The notes under the pieces were generated by a model. The model made no database searches, was not told the DNA's origin, and was given only the letters and a program-made list of their open reading frames with translations. A stretch of 64,000 nucleotides of DNA, from positions 62,001 through 126,000 of IMG/VR virus record IMGVR_UViG_3300043399_000272, one strand, 5' to 3'. The stretch is from a virus. Made by a program: the position numbers and the translations under genes. Numbering within the stretch: the stretch's first letter is position 1; each line of letters opens with the position of its first letter. This document shows positions 1-8,291 of the stretch, in pieces.

Positions 1-456
1 GGTCCAATCACACGTGAACAGTTTGAAAAAGAAGATCACATTTACTGGGAACGTAGATTTGCGAACCAAGCGTTTGACGAAATGGTATCTCACAAGACTG
101 GTATCAGCATCGGTAACATTCACAGTATGCGCCGTGGCACTGCACCTACATTAGTGTCTGATGATGTTAATAGAATTAAAAACGGATATCCTGACCTAGG
201 CAAAGCTCTGTTGGGTGATCCATCTGAGTTACTACTAGGACTACAGGAAAAAGTAATGCAAGGTATTGAAGAAGTTACTGGAACTAGTCTTGCTCTAGGC
301 AATGAATCTATCACACAACGATTAGATAATATGCATTCAGATCAAGTAAAACCTTCATTTGGTTCTGATGGTCAGCAATCAACTATGTCACCTAAAACTG
401 TTCAGCAGTCTATTCCATCACCCAAAAAATTGTTTAACTCTGAATACAAAAAATAA
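1..456 (+). CDS. 3' part of an unknown gene
   Basis: The frame is open from base 1 to the stop at 454-456, so 151 codons are present and the true start lies left of the window; the first internal ATG is at 82. I do not recognise the product. Residues around TGISIGNIHSMRRG followed by a YPDL segment recall the end of an XRE-type helix-turn-helix, but the N-terminal helices are missing, so this is only a weak resemblance. The last 50 residues are polar and rich in Ser, Gln and Pro and look disordered. A 2-oxoglutarate oxygenase gene follows 14 bases later on the same strand, so the two are probably co-transcribed. Confidence 0.6.
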   Translation, partial: GPITREQFEKEDHIYWERRFANQAFDEMVSHKTGISIGNIHSMRRGTAPTLVSDDVNRIKNGYPDLGKALLGDPSELLLGLQEKVMQGIEEVTGTSLALGNESITQRLDNMHSDQVKPSFGSDGQQSTMSPKTVQQSIPSPKKLFNSEYKK

Positions 457-470
457 TTTGAAAGACTTTG

Positions 471-1130
471 ATGAAAGATAACTTACTATCCAATATTTTA
501 ATTAAGCCCAATGTCATTTCTAAAGAGGGTCTTGCCTTTATCACAGATTATGTTAGACAACAAAACAAAATTGATCTGTCTGTGTTTGATCCTGAAGAAA
601 CTAACAAGTCAGGGAAGACTTCGTTCACGGTTGACAAAAAAGTACGTGATACACAAATGATAGATATTTCTGGCATCATGGATACTATCGTAGACTTATA
701 TAGAGACATTGTTTTTAATATCATCAATCCAGCATATGATTTTGAGATTAGGGATTCTGAAGCTCCGCAGTTATTATCTTATTCAGTAGGCGGACATTAC
801 TTGCCGCACGTAGACGGTCAATCATTATGGAAAGCTCCTGACGGAGAAGTATTATGGAGGAAATCAACAGATCGTGACTTGAGTACTGTTCTTTTTCTAA
901 ACGATGATTTTGAAGGGGGTGATTTTGTATTCCCAGAACTTAGAGTCAGAATTCGTCCTGAGCCTGGTATGCTAGTATGCTTCCCTTCAACTTTTAGTTA
1001 TTTACATGGTGTAGAACCAGTAACTAAAGGACATCGTTTATCTATGGTAAATTGGATGACTGTCAAGGGTTTCACGACACTAGATGAAGAAACTAAGATT
1101 ATTAACGATAAATATAATATCAAAGGATAA
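471..1130 (+). CDS. 2-oxoglutarate/Fe(II) oxygenase, prolyl 4-hydroxylase-like
   Basis: The 219-residue product has the full active site of the 2OG-Fe(II) dioxygenase fold. His113 and Asp115 (in PHVDG) with distal His179 form the iron triad, and Arg189, ten residues further on, should bind the 2-oxoglutarate carboxylate. The core strands are visible as LSTVLFLND and FEGGDFVFPE. Such enzymes hydroxylate proteins, nucleotides or small molecules; the substrate here cannot be read from the sequence. A TTG at 468 is also in frame, but the ATG at 471 is the more likely start. No strong ribosome-binding site is visible. The gene leads a group of three closely packed genes, the third of which is another oxygenase-like protein. 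Confidence 0.85.
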   Translation: MKDNLLSNILIKPNVISKEGLAFITDYVRQQNKIDLSVFDPEETNKSGKTSFTVDKKVRDTQMIDISGIMDTIVDLYRDIVFNIINPAYDFEIRDSEAPQLLSYSVGGHYLPHVDGQSLWKAPDGEVLWRKSTDRDLSTVLFLNDDFEGGDFVFPELRVRIRPEPGMLVCFPSTFSYLHGVEPVTKGHRLSMVNWMTVKGFTTLDEETKIINDKYNIKG

Positions 1131-1135
1131 TAATT

Positions 1136-1501
1136 ATGCAATATTTAAAACACTACTACGTTGACAGCAGCAATCCATCAATATATTTAACTGAGAGCAA
1201 CATAGCACCGAACGGAAAAACACATCCGTTGATAGATGGGTTAGATGTAAAGATTTGGATCAATGAGCCACAATCAACAGTAGATTACTGTTTATCTGTA
1301 TGTCCAGATACTACTACTGTTACAGTAGTAACAGGCATTGAAGTATTAACATTTGATCAATGGGCAGATCAAGCAGAATCTCACTTCAATGAAGTCAAAG
1401 GTGATAGTTCCATAGTAATGAATAAGTCTAGTTTAGAAACAGTCATGCAGGCTTACTATGATTTAGCTGTTGAAAACGCTCCAGATATACCGCAACCATA
1501 A
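1136..1501 (+). CDS. Unknown 121-residue protein between two oxygenase-like genes
   Basis: I do not recognise this protein. It is soluble and acidic, with no signal peptide or membrane segment, and ends in a Pro-rich tail. It starts six bases after the stop of the upstream dioxygenase, and the next gene follows after five bases, so the three are very likely one transcript. The spacing suggests a function linked to the neighbouring oxygenases, for example as substrate or partner, but nothing in the sequence shows this directly. Two Cys residues sit close together (YCLSVCPD), which is not a convincing metal site. Confidence 0.65.
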   Translation: MQYLKHYYVDSSNPSIYLTESNIAPNGKTHPLIDGLDVKIWINEPQSTVDYCLSVCPDTTTVTVVTGIEVLTFDQWADQAESHFNEVKGDSSIVMNKSSLETVMQAYYDLAVENAPDIPQP

Positions 1502-1506
1502 AAAAT

Positions 1507-2124
1507 ATGAAGTTCAAGTATGCAGTTGTAGATGATTTCTACAATAATCCATATGATATAAGAAAATACGCACTGTCATTAGATTACCCCGAACCTTTTG
1601 AGGGATATACATATCCGGGAAGGAACTCTACGAAAAGTGTATATGACCAATCACTGCATAACGAGATAGAAAAAATTTGCGGTAGTAAACTTAGATATCC
1701 TAAATCTGATACGGAGGCGGGATATTTTAGACTTTCAACAGAAAACGACACGTTTGAACAATATATTCACGTTGATCCTGGTTGGGATATTGCTGGGGTA
1801 TTGTATTTAAATCCACCAAATCAGTGCGAAATTGAAGGTGGTACTAGTTTTTGGATGCACAAAAAATTAGGAATTGAGCATTGTCCTAGAAACCCTGAAG
1901 AAGCCGCACTATTAGGTTATGATACGTATCATAGTATTCGTGAAAACTTAATTTACGGGGACGGATTAGATGACACTAAATGGTTAAAGTACTTAATGGT
2001 TCCCATGAAGTTCAATCGTTTAGTGTTGTTCGATTCTCTTTTATGGCATAGTCACAATGCAAACTTTGGTGATAAAAAAGAAAACGCACGTTTAGTGCAG
2101 TTGTTCTTCTTAAAATACGCATAA
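1507..2124 (+). CDS. DUF6445-like protein, probable 2OG-oxygenase fold
   Basis: The 205-residue product has the layout of the DUF6445 family, which is related to 2-oxoglutarate oxygenases. His88 and Asp90 (IHVDP) and His183 (in WHSHN) can form an iron site, and Arg195 could bind the co-substrate. Gly-Gly-Thr-Ser-Phe at the centre matches the usual strand between them. Members are common in marine and freshwater phages, usually without a known substrate. It sits five bases after the unknown 121-residue gene. Its stop codon overlaps the putative late promoter that should drive the kelch-like tail gene. The enzyme class is inferred from the spacing of the metal ligands. Confidence 0.7.
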   Translation: MKFKYAVVDDFYNNPYDIRKYALSLDYPEPFEGYTYPGRNSTKSVYDQSLHNEIEKICGSKLRYPKSDTEAGYFRLSTENDTFEQYIHVDPGWDIAGVLYLNPPNQCEIEGGTSFWMHKKLGIEHCPRNPEEAALLGYDTYHSIRENLIYGDGLDDTKWLKYLMVPMKFNRLVLFDSLLWHSHNANFGDKKENARLVQLFFLKYA

Positions 2125-2127
2125 ATA
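2120..2127 (+). promoter_or_regulatory. Putative T4-type late promoter (CATAAATA)
   Basis: CATAAATA differs from the T4 late consensus TATAAATA only in the first base. It lies about 50 bases upstream of the ATG of the kelch-like tail gene and overlaps the preceding stop codon. The phage encodes a gp55-type sigma factor that would read such sites. Confidence 0.45.
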
Positions 2128-2175
2128 CTATATTCATTAGTCGTTCTTAGTGCGGCTACCTCAGGATATAGATAT

Positions 2176-3121
2176 ATGAGTCAAATAACAGATGTTTTCA
2201 CATTAAATGAAGTATATGAATTAATGTTAGATGGGGTATGGCCTACTACGTATTATCAAGTAGTATGGTGATAGGGGTACTTTTGGTGGCGGTGATACAG
2301 GGTCAAAAACAAACGGTATTGACTACATAACAATTTCTACAACTGGTAATGCTACTAGTTTTGGTACTTTGACTAGTTCTAGAGATGGTGTTCGTGCGTG
2401 TTCTAATGGAACACGAGGTGTGTTTGCAGGAGGCTGGATTACATCAGCTCAAAACACAATAGATTATATAACTATTGCTACAACAGGTAATGCTACTAAT
2501 TTTGGCACTCTAGTTACAGCTAGGCAATCGGTCGGTGCCTGCTCTAACGGAATTAGGGGTGTATTTGGGGGCGGTTCTACAGCTACTAAAACTAGTGCAA
2601 TAGATTATATAACAATTGCTACAACTGGTAATGCTACTAGTTTTGGTACTTTAACAGTTGCTAGAACTAGTTTAGCTTCTTGTGCTAATAGTACCCGTGG
2701 TATATTTGCTGGTGGAGACCTTCAAGGAGCCTATAGTGATGTTATCGATTATATAACTATTGACACTACGGGTAATGCTACTAACTTTGGTACTTTAACT
2801 GTAAGTAGAGGTTGGATTAACGGCTGCTCGGATACAACACGAGGTGTATTTGCGGGTGGTTACGCTGGAAGTTTTAGTAATGTTATTGACTATATAACAA
2901 TTGCTACAACTGGTAATGCTACGTATTTCGGCGATTTAAGTTCTACTAATCATGATCTTGGTGCATGCTCAAATGGTACTAGGGGAGTATTTGCTGGCGG
3001 TAGTAATGGAACTAGATTTAATAAAATAGAATATATCGTTATACAGACATTAGGCAATGCTGTAAATTTTGGCACATTAACAGTAGCCAAATCAAATTTT
3101 GGTGCGTGTTCAGGAACCTAA
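2176..3121 (+). CDS. Kelch-like repeat tail protein, apparently frameshifted near its N-terminus
   Basis: The repeats run in one frame from about 2264 to the stop at 3119-3121. There are six copies of about 47 residues with RGVFAGG, IDYITIATT, GNATNFGTL and ACSNG motifs, a predicted beta-propeller-like or solenoid fold found in phage tail adhesins. That frame has no good start: a TAG lies at 2261 and the first internal ATG is at 2369, inside the second repeat. An ATG at 2176 starts another frame, encoding MSQITDVFTLNEVYELM and ending at a TGA at 2269. Skipping one base near 2263 joins the two as YYQV-YGDRGTFGGG, which reads like one family N-terminus. This may be a real single-base mutation, a sequence error or recoding. 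The gene stands alone, between a late promoter and a terminator. A second, unrelated-sequence kelch-type protein lies at 15709-17481. Confidence 0.6.
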
Positions 3122-3140
3122 AAATAATTTTTCATCTTAA

Positions 3141-3178
3141 TAAAGGATTGATATATAAAAGTATCAATCCTTTATTTT
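3141..3178 (+). terminator. Rho-independent terminator after the kelch-like gene
   Basis: A perfect 13-bp inverted repeat pairs 3141-3153 with 3162-3174 around an 8-base loop and runs into the T-rich stretch ATTTTAT. It lies 20 bases after the tail gene stop and directly before the glycosyltransferase ATG at 3183, so it separates the two transcripts. Confidence 0.8.
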
Positions 3179-3182
3179 ATCC

Positions 3183-3827
3183 ATGAAAAAAATTTTAATA
3201 GCCACGCCCTGCCTAGATCAAAAAGTTGACGCATACTTTGTACACAGCTTATGTGAATCCATCAAGTTAGGTTTAAAACACGACCTAGATATTAAATGTG
3301 TGTTTCTAGCTAATGAGAGTATTCTACCGATGGCTAGGAATGAACTTTTTGCATTAGCTTACAATGAAAAATATGACACAGTTGTGTTCATTGACGATGA
3401 CGAATATTGGAATCCACAGGTTCTTATAGACATAATTCAATCTGATAAGGATGTAATTTCAGTACCTGTCGTTAATAAATCTGACAACAAACCAACTACA
3501 TTTAACGTTTGGATAGATCCTCAAATTGTAATAGATACTGACGGATACGTAAAAATTAACAAATGTGGCACAGGATTTTTAAAACTTTCTCAAAAAGTAC
3601 TTAATGATCTTTGGGATTCTAATACAGAGTTAGTGTTTAGAAACAAGAAGTTAAAAAACATTTGCGAGTATACATACGTCAACGGCGACTTTGTTGGTGA
3701 AGACATTACGTTATCCAACAAAATTAAAGAACTAGGTTATGACATTTGGCTTAACCCAAATCATACAGTATCCCACATTGGTAATAAAATGTATGTCGGT
3801 GACTTTAAACAGCAACATAAACTATGA
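3183..3827 (+). CDS. Glycosyltransferase, GT-A fold
   Basis: The 214-residue protein begins KKILIATPCLD and has an aspartate cluster at residues 71-73 (FIDDDEYW), the DxD-type site that binds metal and nucleotide sugar in GT-A enzymes. Near the end it has GEDITLSNKIKELGYDIW followed by a conserved His-Ile-Gly, the usual acceptor-side motif of small phage GT2-like enzymes. The donor and acceptor sugars are unknown. The stop overlaps the start of the next gene by four bases (ATGA), so translation is likely coupled. The gene opens a four-gene block of sugar- and sulfate-transferring enzymes. Confidence 0.8.
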   Translation: MKKILIATPCLDQKVDAYFVHSLCESIKLGLKHDLDIKCVFLANESILPMARNELFALAYNEKYDTVVFIDDDEYWNPQVLIDIIQSDKDVISVPVVNKSDNKPTTFNVWIDPQIVIDTDGYVKINKCGTGFLKLSQKVLNDLWDSNTELVFRNKKLKNICEYTYVNGDFVGEDITLSNKIKELGYDIWLNPNHTVSHIGNKMYVGDFKQQHKL

Positions 3828-5107
3828 TCGACATAATCATTCCAACATTATGGATGTCCAGTGACTTTGAAAAGTCGTTAGAAATGTATGTTGAGCAAGC
3901 ACTAGTTAACAAAGTCATTATCATAGACAATGCTATTAATAACAGACCTGACTTCAACGTATTGAAGAATCCTAAAATAGAGTTGATATCATATGGAAGA
4001 AACATCTACGTAAATCCTGCATGGAATGAAGGTGTTTTAAGAGCTACATCAAAAATCATTGGAATAATAAATGATGATATCAAAGTAGACAGTACTGTTT
4101 TTCAGTTAATCACAGATTTCAATTTGTCTCAGGGTGATATCATAGGTGTGAATCTTAGAGGATATCAAAACAATTACAAAATCGATGATTACATCGATAC
4201 CAAAGAAGAAATAGTAAAACTAAACTACAACGAGAATCAACCAATCGGCGGTCAAGCATGGGCGTTTGGTATTTGTATGTTTATGTTGCGTGAATCTTAT
4301 ACCCCTATACCTTCACTATATCAAGTATGGTACGGTGATGATTACTTAGCTCAACGTGCAAAAACTGTATATGCATTGAACTCTAACAAGATAAAAGGTA
4401 AGATTTCTGAAACGCTTACTAAGTTCAATGATCCAAATAGTGATGTGTCAAAAAGAATTGAATTAGACTCAAAAAACCTAATCAAATTCAATCATTTTAA
4501 GAACAGTAATAATTGGGACATTCCCCATAATATGATTAAGATGTATGCCCAACAGCGTAATCAAACACATAACTCTATATTTGAGATGGAATACCAAAAC
4601 GCAAGAAATACACCAAGTGACATTAATGAAAACGTTCACGAACTATATGAACTGGCTAAAGAATGTAAAACAGTAGTAGAAATGGGCGTTAGAACAGGTG
4701 TCAGTACAAGAGCATTCTTGAATACTGATGTTTCATTGATTTCATATGATATAGTTTTGAATTCAAACGTGCAAAGACTGTTTAATGAAGCTAAAAGAGT
4801 GGGCAAACAGGTTCAATACATAAAAGCCAATGTATTAGAGATTGAAATAGGTAACGTTGATTTGTTGTTTATTGACACATTGCACACTTACGATCAATTA
4901 AAACAAGAATTAAAACTACACGGGAACAAAGCCAATAAATATATTGCATTTCACGATACCCACACGTTTGGATTGCGGGATGAAGTCGGTAACGACAACA
5001 AAGGGCTTCTATCAGCTATTATAGAATTTTTGATGGAAAATTCTCATTGGACTTTCTACAAATACAAAACAAATAACAATGGATTAACTATCCTTAAAAG
5101 GACATAA
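3824..5107 (+). CDS. Glycosyltransferase fused to a class I methyltransferase
   Basis: The 427-residue protein has two parts. Residues 1 to about 250 look like a GT2-type glycosyltransferase, with the N-terminus IDIIIPTLWMS, a NDDI acidic motif and the downstream WYGDDYL. From about residue 275 a Rossmann-type domain follows, with a glycine-rich loop EMGVRTGVST near 286 and IDTLHTYDQLKQEL near 350, as in the Methyltransf_24 group of SAM-dependent enzymes. His-Asp-Thr-His (FHDTH) follows and may bind metal, as in related O-methyltransferases. Such a fusion could add a sugar and cap it with a methyl group; this is inference. It overlaps the previous gene by four bases, and the next gene starts after three. 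Confidence 0.75.
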   Translation: MIDIIIPTLWMSSDFEKSLEMYVEQALVNKVIIIDNAINNRPDFNVLKNPKIELISYGRNIYVNPAWNEGVLRATSKIIGIINDDIKVDSTVFQLITDFNLSQGDIIGVNLRGYQNNYKIDDYIDTKEEIVKLNYNENQPIGGQAWAFGICMFMLRESYTPIPSLYQVWYGDDYLAQRAKTVYALNSNKIKGKISETLTKFNDPNSDVSKRIELDSKNLIKFNHFKNSNNWDIPHNMIKMYAQQRNQTHNSIFEMEYQNARNTPSDINENVHELYELAKECKTVVEMGVRTGVSTRAFLNTDVSLISYDIVLNSNVQRLFNEAKRVGKQVQYIKANVLEIEIGNVDLLFIDTLHTYDQLKQELKLHGNKANKYIAFHDTHTFGLRDEVGNDNKGLLSAIIEFLMENSHWTFYKYKTNNNGLTILKRT

Positions 5108-5110
5108 TAA

Positions 5111-6010
5111 ATGAAATATAGTATTTTTCATCTACAAGGTGGAATTGGGAAACACATCGCAGCAACGGCTGTTGCCAAAGTTATTAAAAACAATCACCCT
5201 GATCGAAAACTCATAGTTGTATGTGCATATCCTGATATTTTTAACAACTTAGATTTTGTAGATAGAGTGTACCAGTTAGGTAATACCAGTTATTTTTACC
5301 AAAACTACGTACAAGACAAAGATTCTTTACTATTTCATCACGAGCCATATTACACTACAGACCATATTCACAAGAAACTACCGTTGATCCAAAACTGGTG
5401 TAAGATGTACGGTCTTACTTATAACGGTGAGAAACCTGTAATCAAGTTTAACAAACTTCAATATGATCTTTCTAAAAGATATTGGGTCAAAGGTAGTAAA
5501 CCTATCATGGTTATTCACACTAATGGTGGCATGATGACTACTGATGCGAAACCTTATGCATGGACTCGTGACATGCCGGAATCAATTGCACAAGAATTAG
5601 TTAATCACTACAAAGCAGATTACATGATCTATCAAGTTACAAAAATTAACTCACCTAAATTAAAAGGTGCTAATCATGTTTTTGCTACACAACAACAAGC
5701 ATTATCGTTGATGGAATTCTTCAGTTTAATGCTACACAGTGAAAAAAGAATTCTAATAGATTCTTCGCTTCAACACGCTGCTGCTGCATTAAATAAACCT
5801 TCAACTGTATTATGGAATGGCACAAGTCCAACTGTTTTTGGTTATGACTTACATGACAACATAACTACAAAGATTCCATACAACTTTAAACTTCCAGGAA
5901 GTTACTTGTTTGACTTTGATTTTAATGGTAATGAAATTGAATATCCATTTACTGAAGATCAAAATCTTTTTGATATAAACGAAATCATTGCGTCGGTAGA
6001 CAAACAATAA
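5111..6010 (+). CDS. GT9-like (heptosyltransferase-like) glycosyltransferase
   Basis: The 299-residue product has the GT-B layout of the ADP-heptose transferase family. The N-terminal GGIGKHIAATAVA motif is followed by an alternating alpha/beta domain with KLIVVCAYPDIF. In the C-terminal half a second Rossmann-type domain contains MVIHTNGG and the late motif LIDSSLQHAAAAL with PSTVLWNGTSP, where GT9 enzymes bind the nucleotide sugar. Family members normally extend lipopolysaccharide core, but phage copies may act on virion proteins or other glycans. It lies three bases after the fused glycosyltransferase and ten before the sulfotransferase, so all act in one pathway if co-expressed. Confidence 0.7.
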   Translation: MKYSIFHLQGGIGKHIAATAVAKVIKNNHPDRKLIVVCAYPDIFNNLDFVDRVYQLGNTSYFYQNYVQDKDSLLFHHEPYYTTDHIHKKLPLIQNWCKMYGLTYNGEKPVIKFNKLQYDLSKRYWVKGSKPIMVIHTNGGMMTTDAKPYAWTRDMPESIAQELVNHYKADYMIYQVTKINSPKLKGANHVFATQQQALSLMEFFSLMLHSEKRILIDSSLQHAAAALNKPSTVLWNGTSPTVFGYDLHDNITTKIPYNFKLPGSYLFDFDFNGNEIEYPFTEDQNLFDINEIIASVDKQ

Positions 6011-6020
6011 GGAACAAATT

Positions 6021-6941
6021 ATGACTAAGAAAAAATATTATTTTATGGCTGGACTACCTAGAAGCGGTAGTACTATGCTATCAGCTATTTTAAATCAAAA
6101 CCCTAGATTTTATTCAGGACCTAGTTCTCCTGTAATACCTACAATGCTAGCGATAGAGAATTCTTTAAGCAATGATGAATTGTTCTTGGCTTATCCTAAA
6201 ATAGACTTTGGGAAGAATCTGATAGCTTCTGTTATGGATCATTACTACGCAGATGTAGATAAGCCAATTGTATTTGAGAAGAACCGTAGCTGGGTTAATA
6301 GAATGGAGTATATCAAAGGTTATTTTGGAATTGAACACCCTAAAGTATTGTACCCAGTACGAGATGTTTCTGAAATCTTAGCTTCATTTATATCTATGAT
6401 TAATAGAAACCCGCATATTATTAACGACCGCATCAACTTCATTGACCAGGCACTTGTTCAACAAGGCATACCAATCAATGATGTTACTCGCTGCCAAGCT
6501 ATTGCCGGTCCCGGTATCTTGGGTCAATCGTTTGATGGACTAAAGAAGGCGTTAGCTGAAGGATATAGAGCAAATATTCATTTCATTGAGTACAAAGACT
6601 TAGTTAATAATCCACGTGAAACAATGAAGAAAGTGTATGAATTCTTAGGTGAACCGGAATATCATCACGATTTTAAGAATCTAAAGAACTTGCACAGAGA
6701 AGACGATGTAAAAATCTATGGTTTTATTGACATGCACGAAGTCAGACCCGAAGTCAAATCAACAGCACTTTATCCAGAAGATGTATTACCTGCTAGTGTA
6801 TTAGACAGTGTACGTGGTGCAGAATTCTGGCGTGAAATAGATGATGTACCACTTAGTGATAGCACTGATACTGAAATTAAGCCACAACAGAGCTTTTTTG
6901 GACAAGTAATCAATGATGATAGTGATACTAAGCTAATCTAA
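6021..6941 (+). CDS. PAPS-dependent sulfotransferase
   Basis: The 306-residue protein carries the 5'-phosphosulfate-binding loop near the N-terminus (GLPRSGSTML, residues 11-20) and the 3'-phosphate site YPVRDVSEILAS around residue 115, the two signatures of the sulfotransferase family. It should move sulfate from PAPS to a hydroxyl group, most simply on a sugar built by the three preceding glycosyltransferases. AAGGAACAA precedes the ATG as a ribosome-binding site. A strong terminator follows the stop. An APS-kinase domain that could make the donor PAPS is encoded in the next operon. Confidence 0.85.
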   Translation: MTKKKYYFMAGLPRSGSTMLSAILNQNPRFYSGPSSPVIPTMLAIENSLSNDELFLAYPKIDFGKNLIASVMDHYYADVDKPIVFEKNRSWVNRMEYIKGYFGIEHPKVLYPVRDVSEILASFISMINRNPHIINDRINFIDQALVQQGIPINDVTRCQAIAGPGILGQSFDGLKKALAEGYRANIHFIEYKDLVNNPRETMKKVYEFLGEPEYHHDFKNLKNLHREDDVKIYGFIDMHEVRPEVKSTALYPEDVLPASVLDSVRGAEFWREIDDVPLSDSTDTEIKPQQSFFGQVINDDSDTKLI

Positions 6942-6943
6942 AC

Positions 6944-6976
6944 ATAAAGGTCTCTAAACGAGGCCTTTATTTTTTC
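6944..6976 (+). terminator. Rho-independent terminator of the glycosyl/sulfotransferase operon
   Basis: An 11-bp stem, with one G-T pair, joins 6944-6954 to 6960-6970 around the loop TAAAC. It is followed directly by a run of six T. It begins a few bases after the sulfotransferase stop. Confidence 0.85.
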
Positions 6977-7041
6977 CTACCTTTTTTTGTACATTCTTTG
7001 TTTAGGCATAAATTATAATATACATTTTATAAAGGTAAACC

Positions 7042-7266
7042 ATGGAACATCCAATTTTCAACATTCAACTTACACTTGATCAAGTAAACCTAATTCTAGC
7101 TACTGTAGGTAAATTACCATACGAGTCAATTGCCCCATTGATGAATTCTATTCAAGTTCAAGCTAGTACACAAATGCAGCAGTATAATGCTGCCACCGCA
7201 CAACAAGCAGAAGCAGAATCACAAGCATCACAAGCATCAGAAGATACAGGCAATATTATTCAATAA
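7042..7266 (+). CDS. Small conserved phage protein of unknown function
   Basis: The 74-residue protein starts with a compact part containing LTLDQVNLILATVGKLPYE, followed by a Gln/Ala-rich tail of low complexity. Similar short proteins with an LTxxxVNxILxxLGxLPY core are familiar from T4-like marine phages, but no function is known to me. GTAAACC precedes the ATG, with TAAAGG about ten bases upstream as a likely ribosome-binding site. It opens the operon that contains the APS-kinase fusion. The stretch CATAAATTATAATA at 7008-7021 is the likely promoter region but matches no class cleanly. Confidence 0.65.
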   Translation: MEHPIFNIQLTLDQVNLILATVGKLPYESIAPLMNSIQVQASTQMQQYNAATAQQAEAESQASQASEDTGNIIQ

Positions 7267-7275
7267 GGAATAAAG

Positions 7276-8070
7276 ATGGTACAGCGTATACTAGTTATGG
7301 GTTTACCTGGTGCAGGCAAAACTTACCTGTCTCAACACATCTTAGAGCATTTACAGATCAACGGTAAAAAAGTAGGTTGGTTAAATGCGGATGATGTTCG
7401 CAAGAAGTATAACGACTGGGATTTCAGCAAGGAAGGACGTATCCGTCAAAGTTTACGCATGCGTGAACTTGCTGATTCTATGGTTGATATGGACTTTGTA
7501 ATCTGTGATTTTGTTGCACCATTGATTGAAATGCGTAACAACTTTAAAGCAGATTGGACTATTTGGGTCGACACCATAGATAAAGGTCGTTTTGAAGATA
7601 CAAACAAAGTTTTTATACCACCTGAAGTCTATGATTTCAGAATCACTGAACAAAAATCAGAATGGTGGGGTGAATTTATTGCTGCACATATGATTGATAA
7701 TCGTAGACGCCCTACTTTTGACTGGAAAAAAGAAACAGTTCAAATGTTAGGTCGTTGGCAACCATGGCACGAAGGGCATCGTGCATTGTTTGATCGTGCA
7801 ATTGCTAAAACTGGGCAAGTTGTGATTCAAATTCGTGACTGTCAAGGTTGGCAAGGTTCTAATCCTTTTGCGATTGAACAAGTCAAACACTATATCAAGC
7901 GTGATTTAGATCCTCTATATCAAGGTCAATATGAAATTCAAGTTGTTCCTAACATCGTAAACATTACATATGGGCGTGATGTTGGTTACAAGATTGAACA
8001 AGAAGTTTTTGATGATGCCATTCATTCTATTAGCGCAACGAAGATTCGTAAATCATTGGGCCTAAAGTGA
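7276..8070 (+). CDS. APS kinase-like domain fused to an HxGH nucleotidyltransferase
   Basis: Residues 1 to about 130 form a P-loop kinase: GLPGAGKT at 9-16, then NADDVRKKYNDWDFS, the pattern APS kinase (CysC) uses to bind its substrate. From about 155 to 264 follows a nucleotidyltransferase domain with GRWQPWHEGH (His165 and His168 of the HxGH motif) and a C-terminal ISATKIRKS motif that binds ATP in NadM/CoaD-type enzymes. An APS kinase would convert APS to PAPS, the donor for the sulfotransferase upstream. The second domain could be an NMN-type adenylyltransferase or might activate sulfate; the sequence does not decide. The kinase is shorter than bacterial CysC (about 200 residues). The stop overlaps the next start as GTGA. 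Confidence 0.7.
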   Translation: MVQRILVMGLPGAGKTYLSQHILEHLQINGKKVGWLNADDVRKKYNDWDFSKEGRIRQSLRMRELADSMVDMDFVICDFVAPLIEMRNNFKADWTIWVDTIDKGRFEDTNKVFIPPEVYDFRITEQKSEWWGEFIAAHMIDNRRRPTFDWKKETVQMLGRWQPWHEGHRALFDRAIAKTGQVVIQIRDCQGWQGSNPFAIEQVKHYIKRDLDPLYQGQYEIQVVPNIVNITYGRDVGYKIEQEVFDDAIHSISATKIRKSLGLK

Positions 8071-8291
8071 ATAAGTATCATGTTCGTTTCAATACTAAAC
8101 ACAACGGTAGTGATTTAGTTTGGAGAATTTTTGAAAATGGTGTAGAACATTTAGCAACAGATGTTCGCATCATTGGAGAAACTTACACCGAATGCACACA
8201 CGAACACGGTGAAACCAAATGGAACATAGCCTGCAATGGGCGTATAATTTGGGTTGACAAAGTTGCCGTTATAGTAACTGGGAAAGATTGA
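8067..8291 (+). CDS. Small unknown protein coupled to the APS-kinase fusion
   Basis: The 74-residue protein starts with GTG at 8067, overlapping the stop of the upstream gene as GTGA, and ends in a TGATG junction with the next gene. This arrangement implies translational coupling on both sides. It contains several His and Cys residues (ECTHEHGET, NIACNG) and is beta-rich in appearance, with no membrane segment. I do not recognise the family. Its place between the APS-kinase fusion and the DUF2061 protein suggests a role in the same process. Confidence 0.65.
   Translation: MNKYHVRFNTKHNGSDLVWRIFENGVEHLATDVRIIGETYTECTHEHGETKWNIACNGRIIWVDKVAVIVTGKD

Noticed and set aside
2264-3121. A diversity-generating retroelement acting on the kelch-like gene
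   Set aside because: I see no reverse transcriptase and no template repeat in the window; the repeats vary as in normal protein solenoids.
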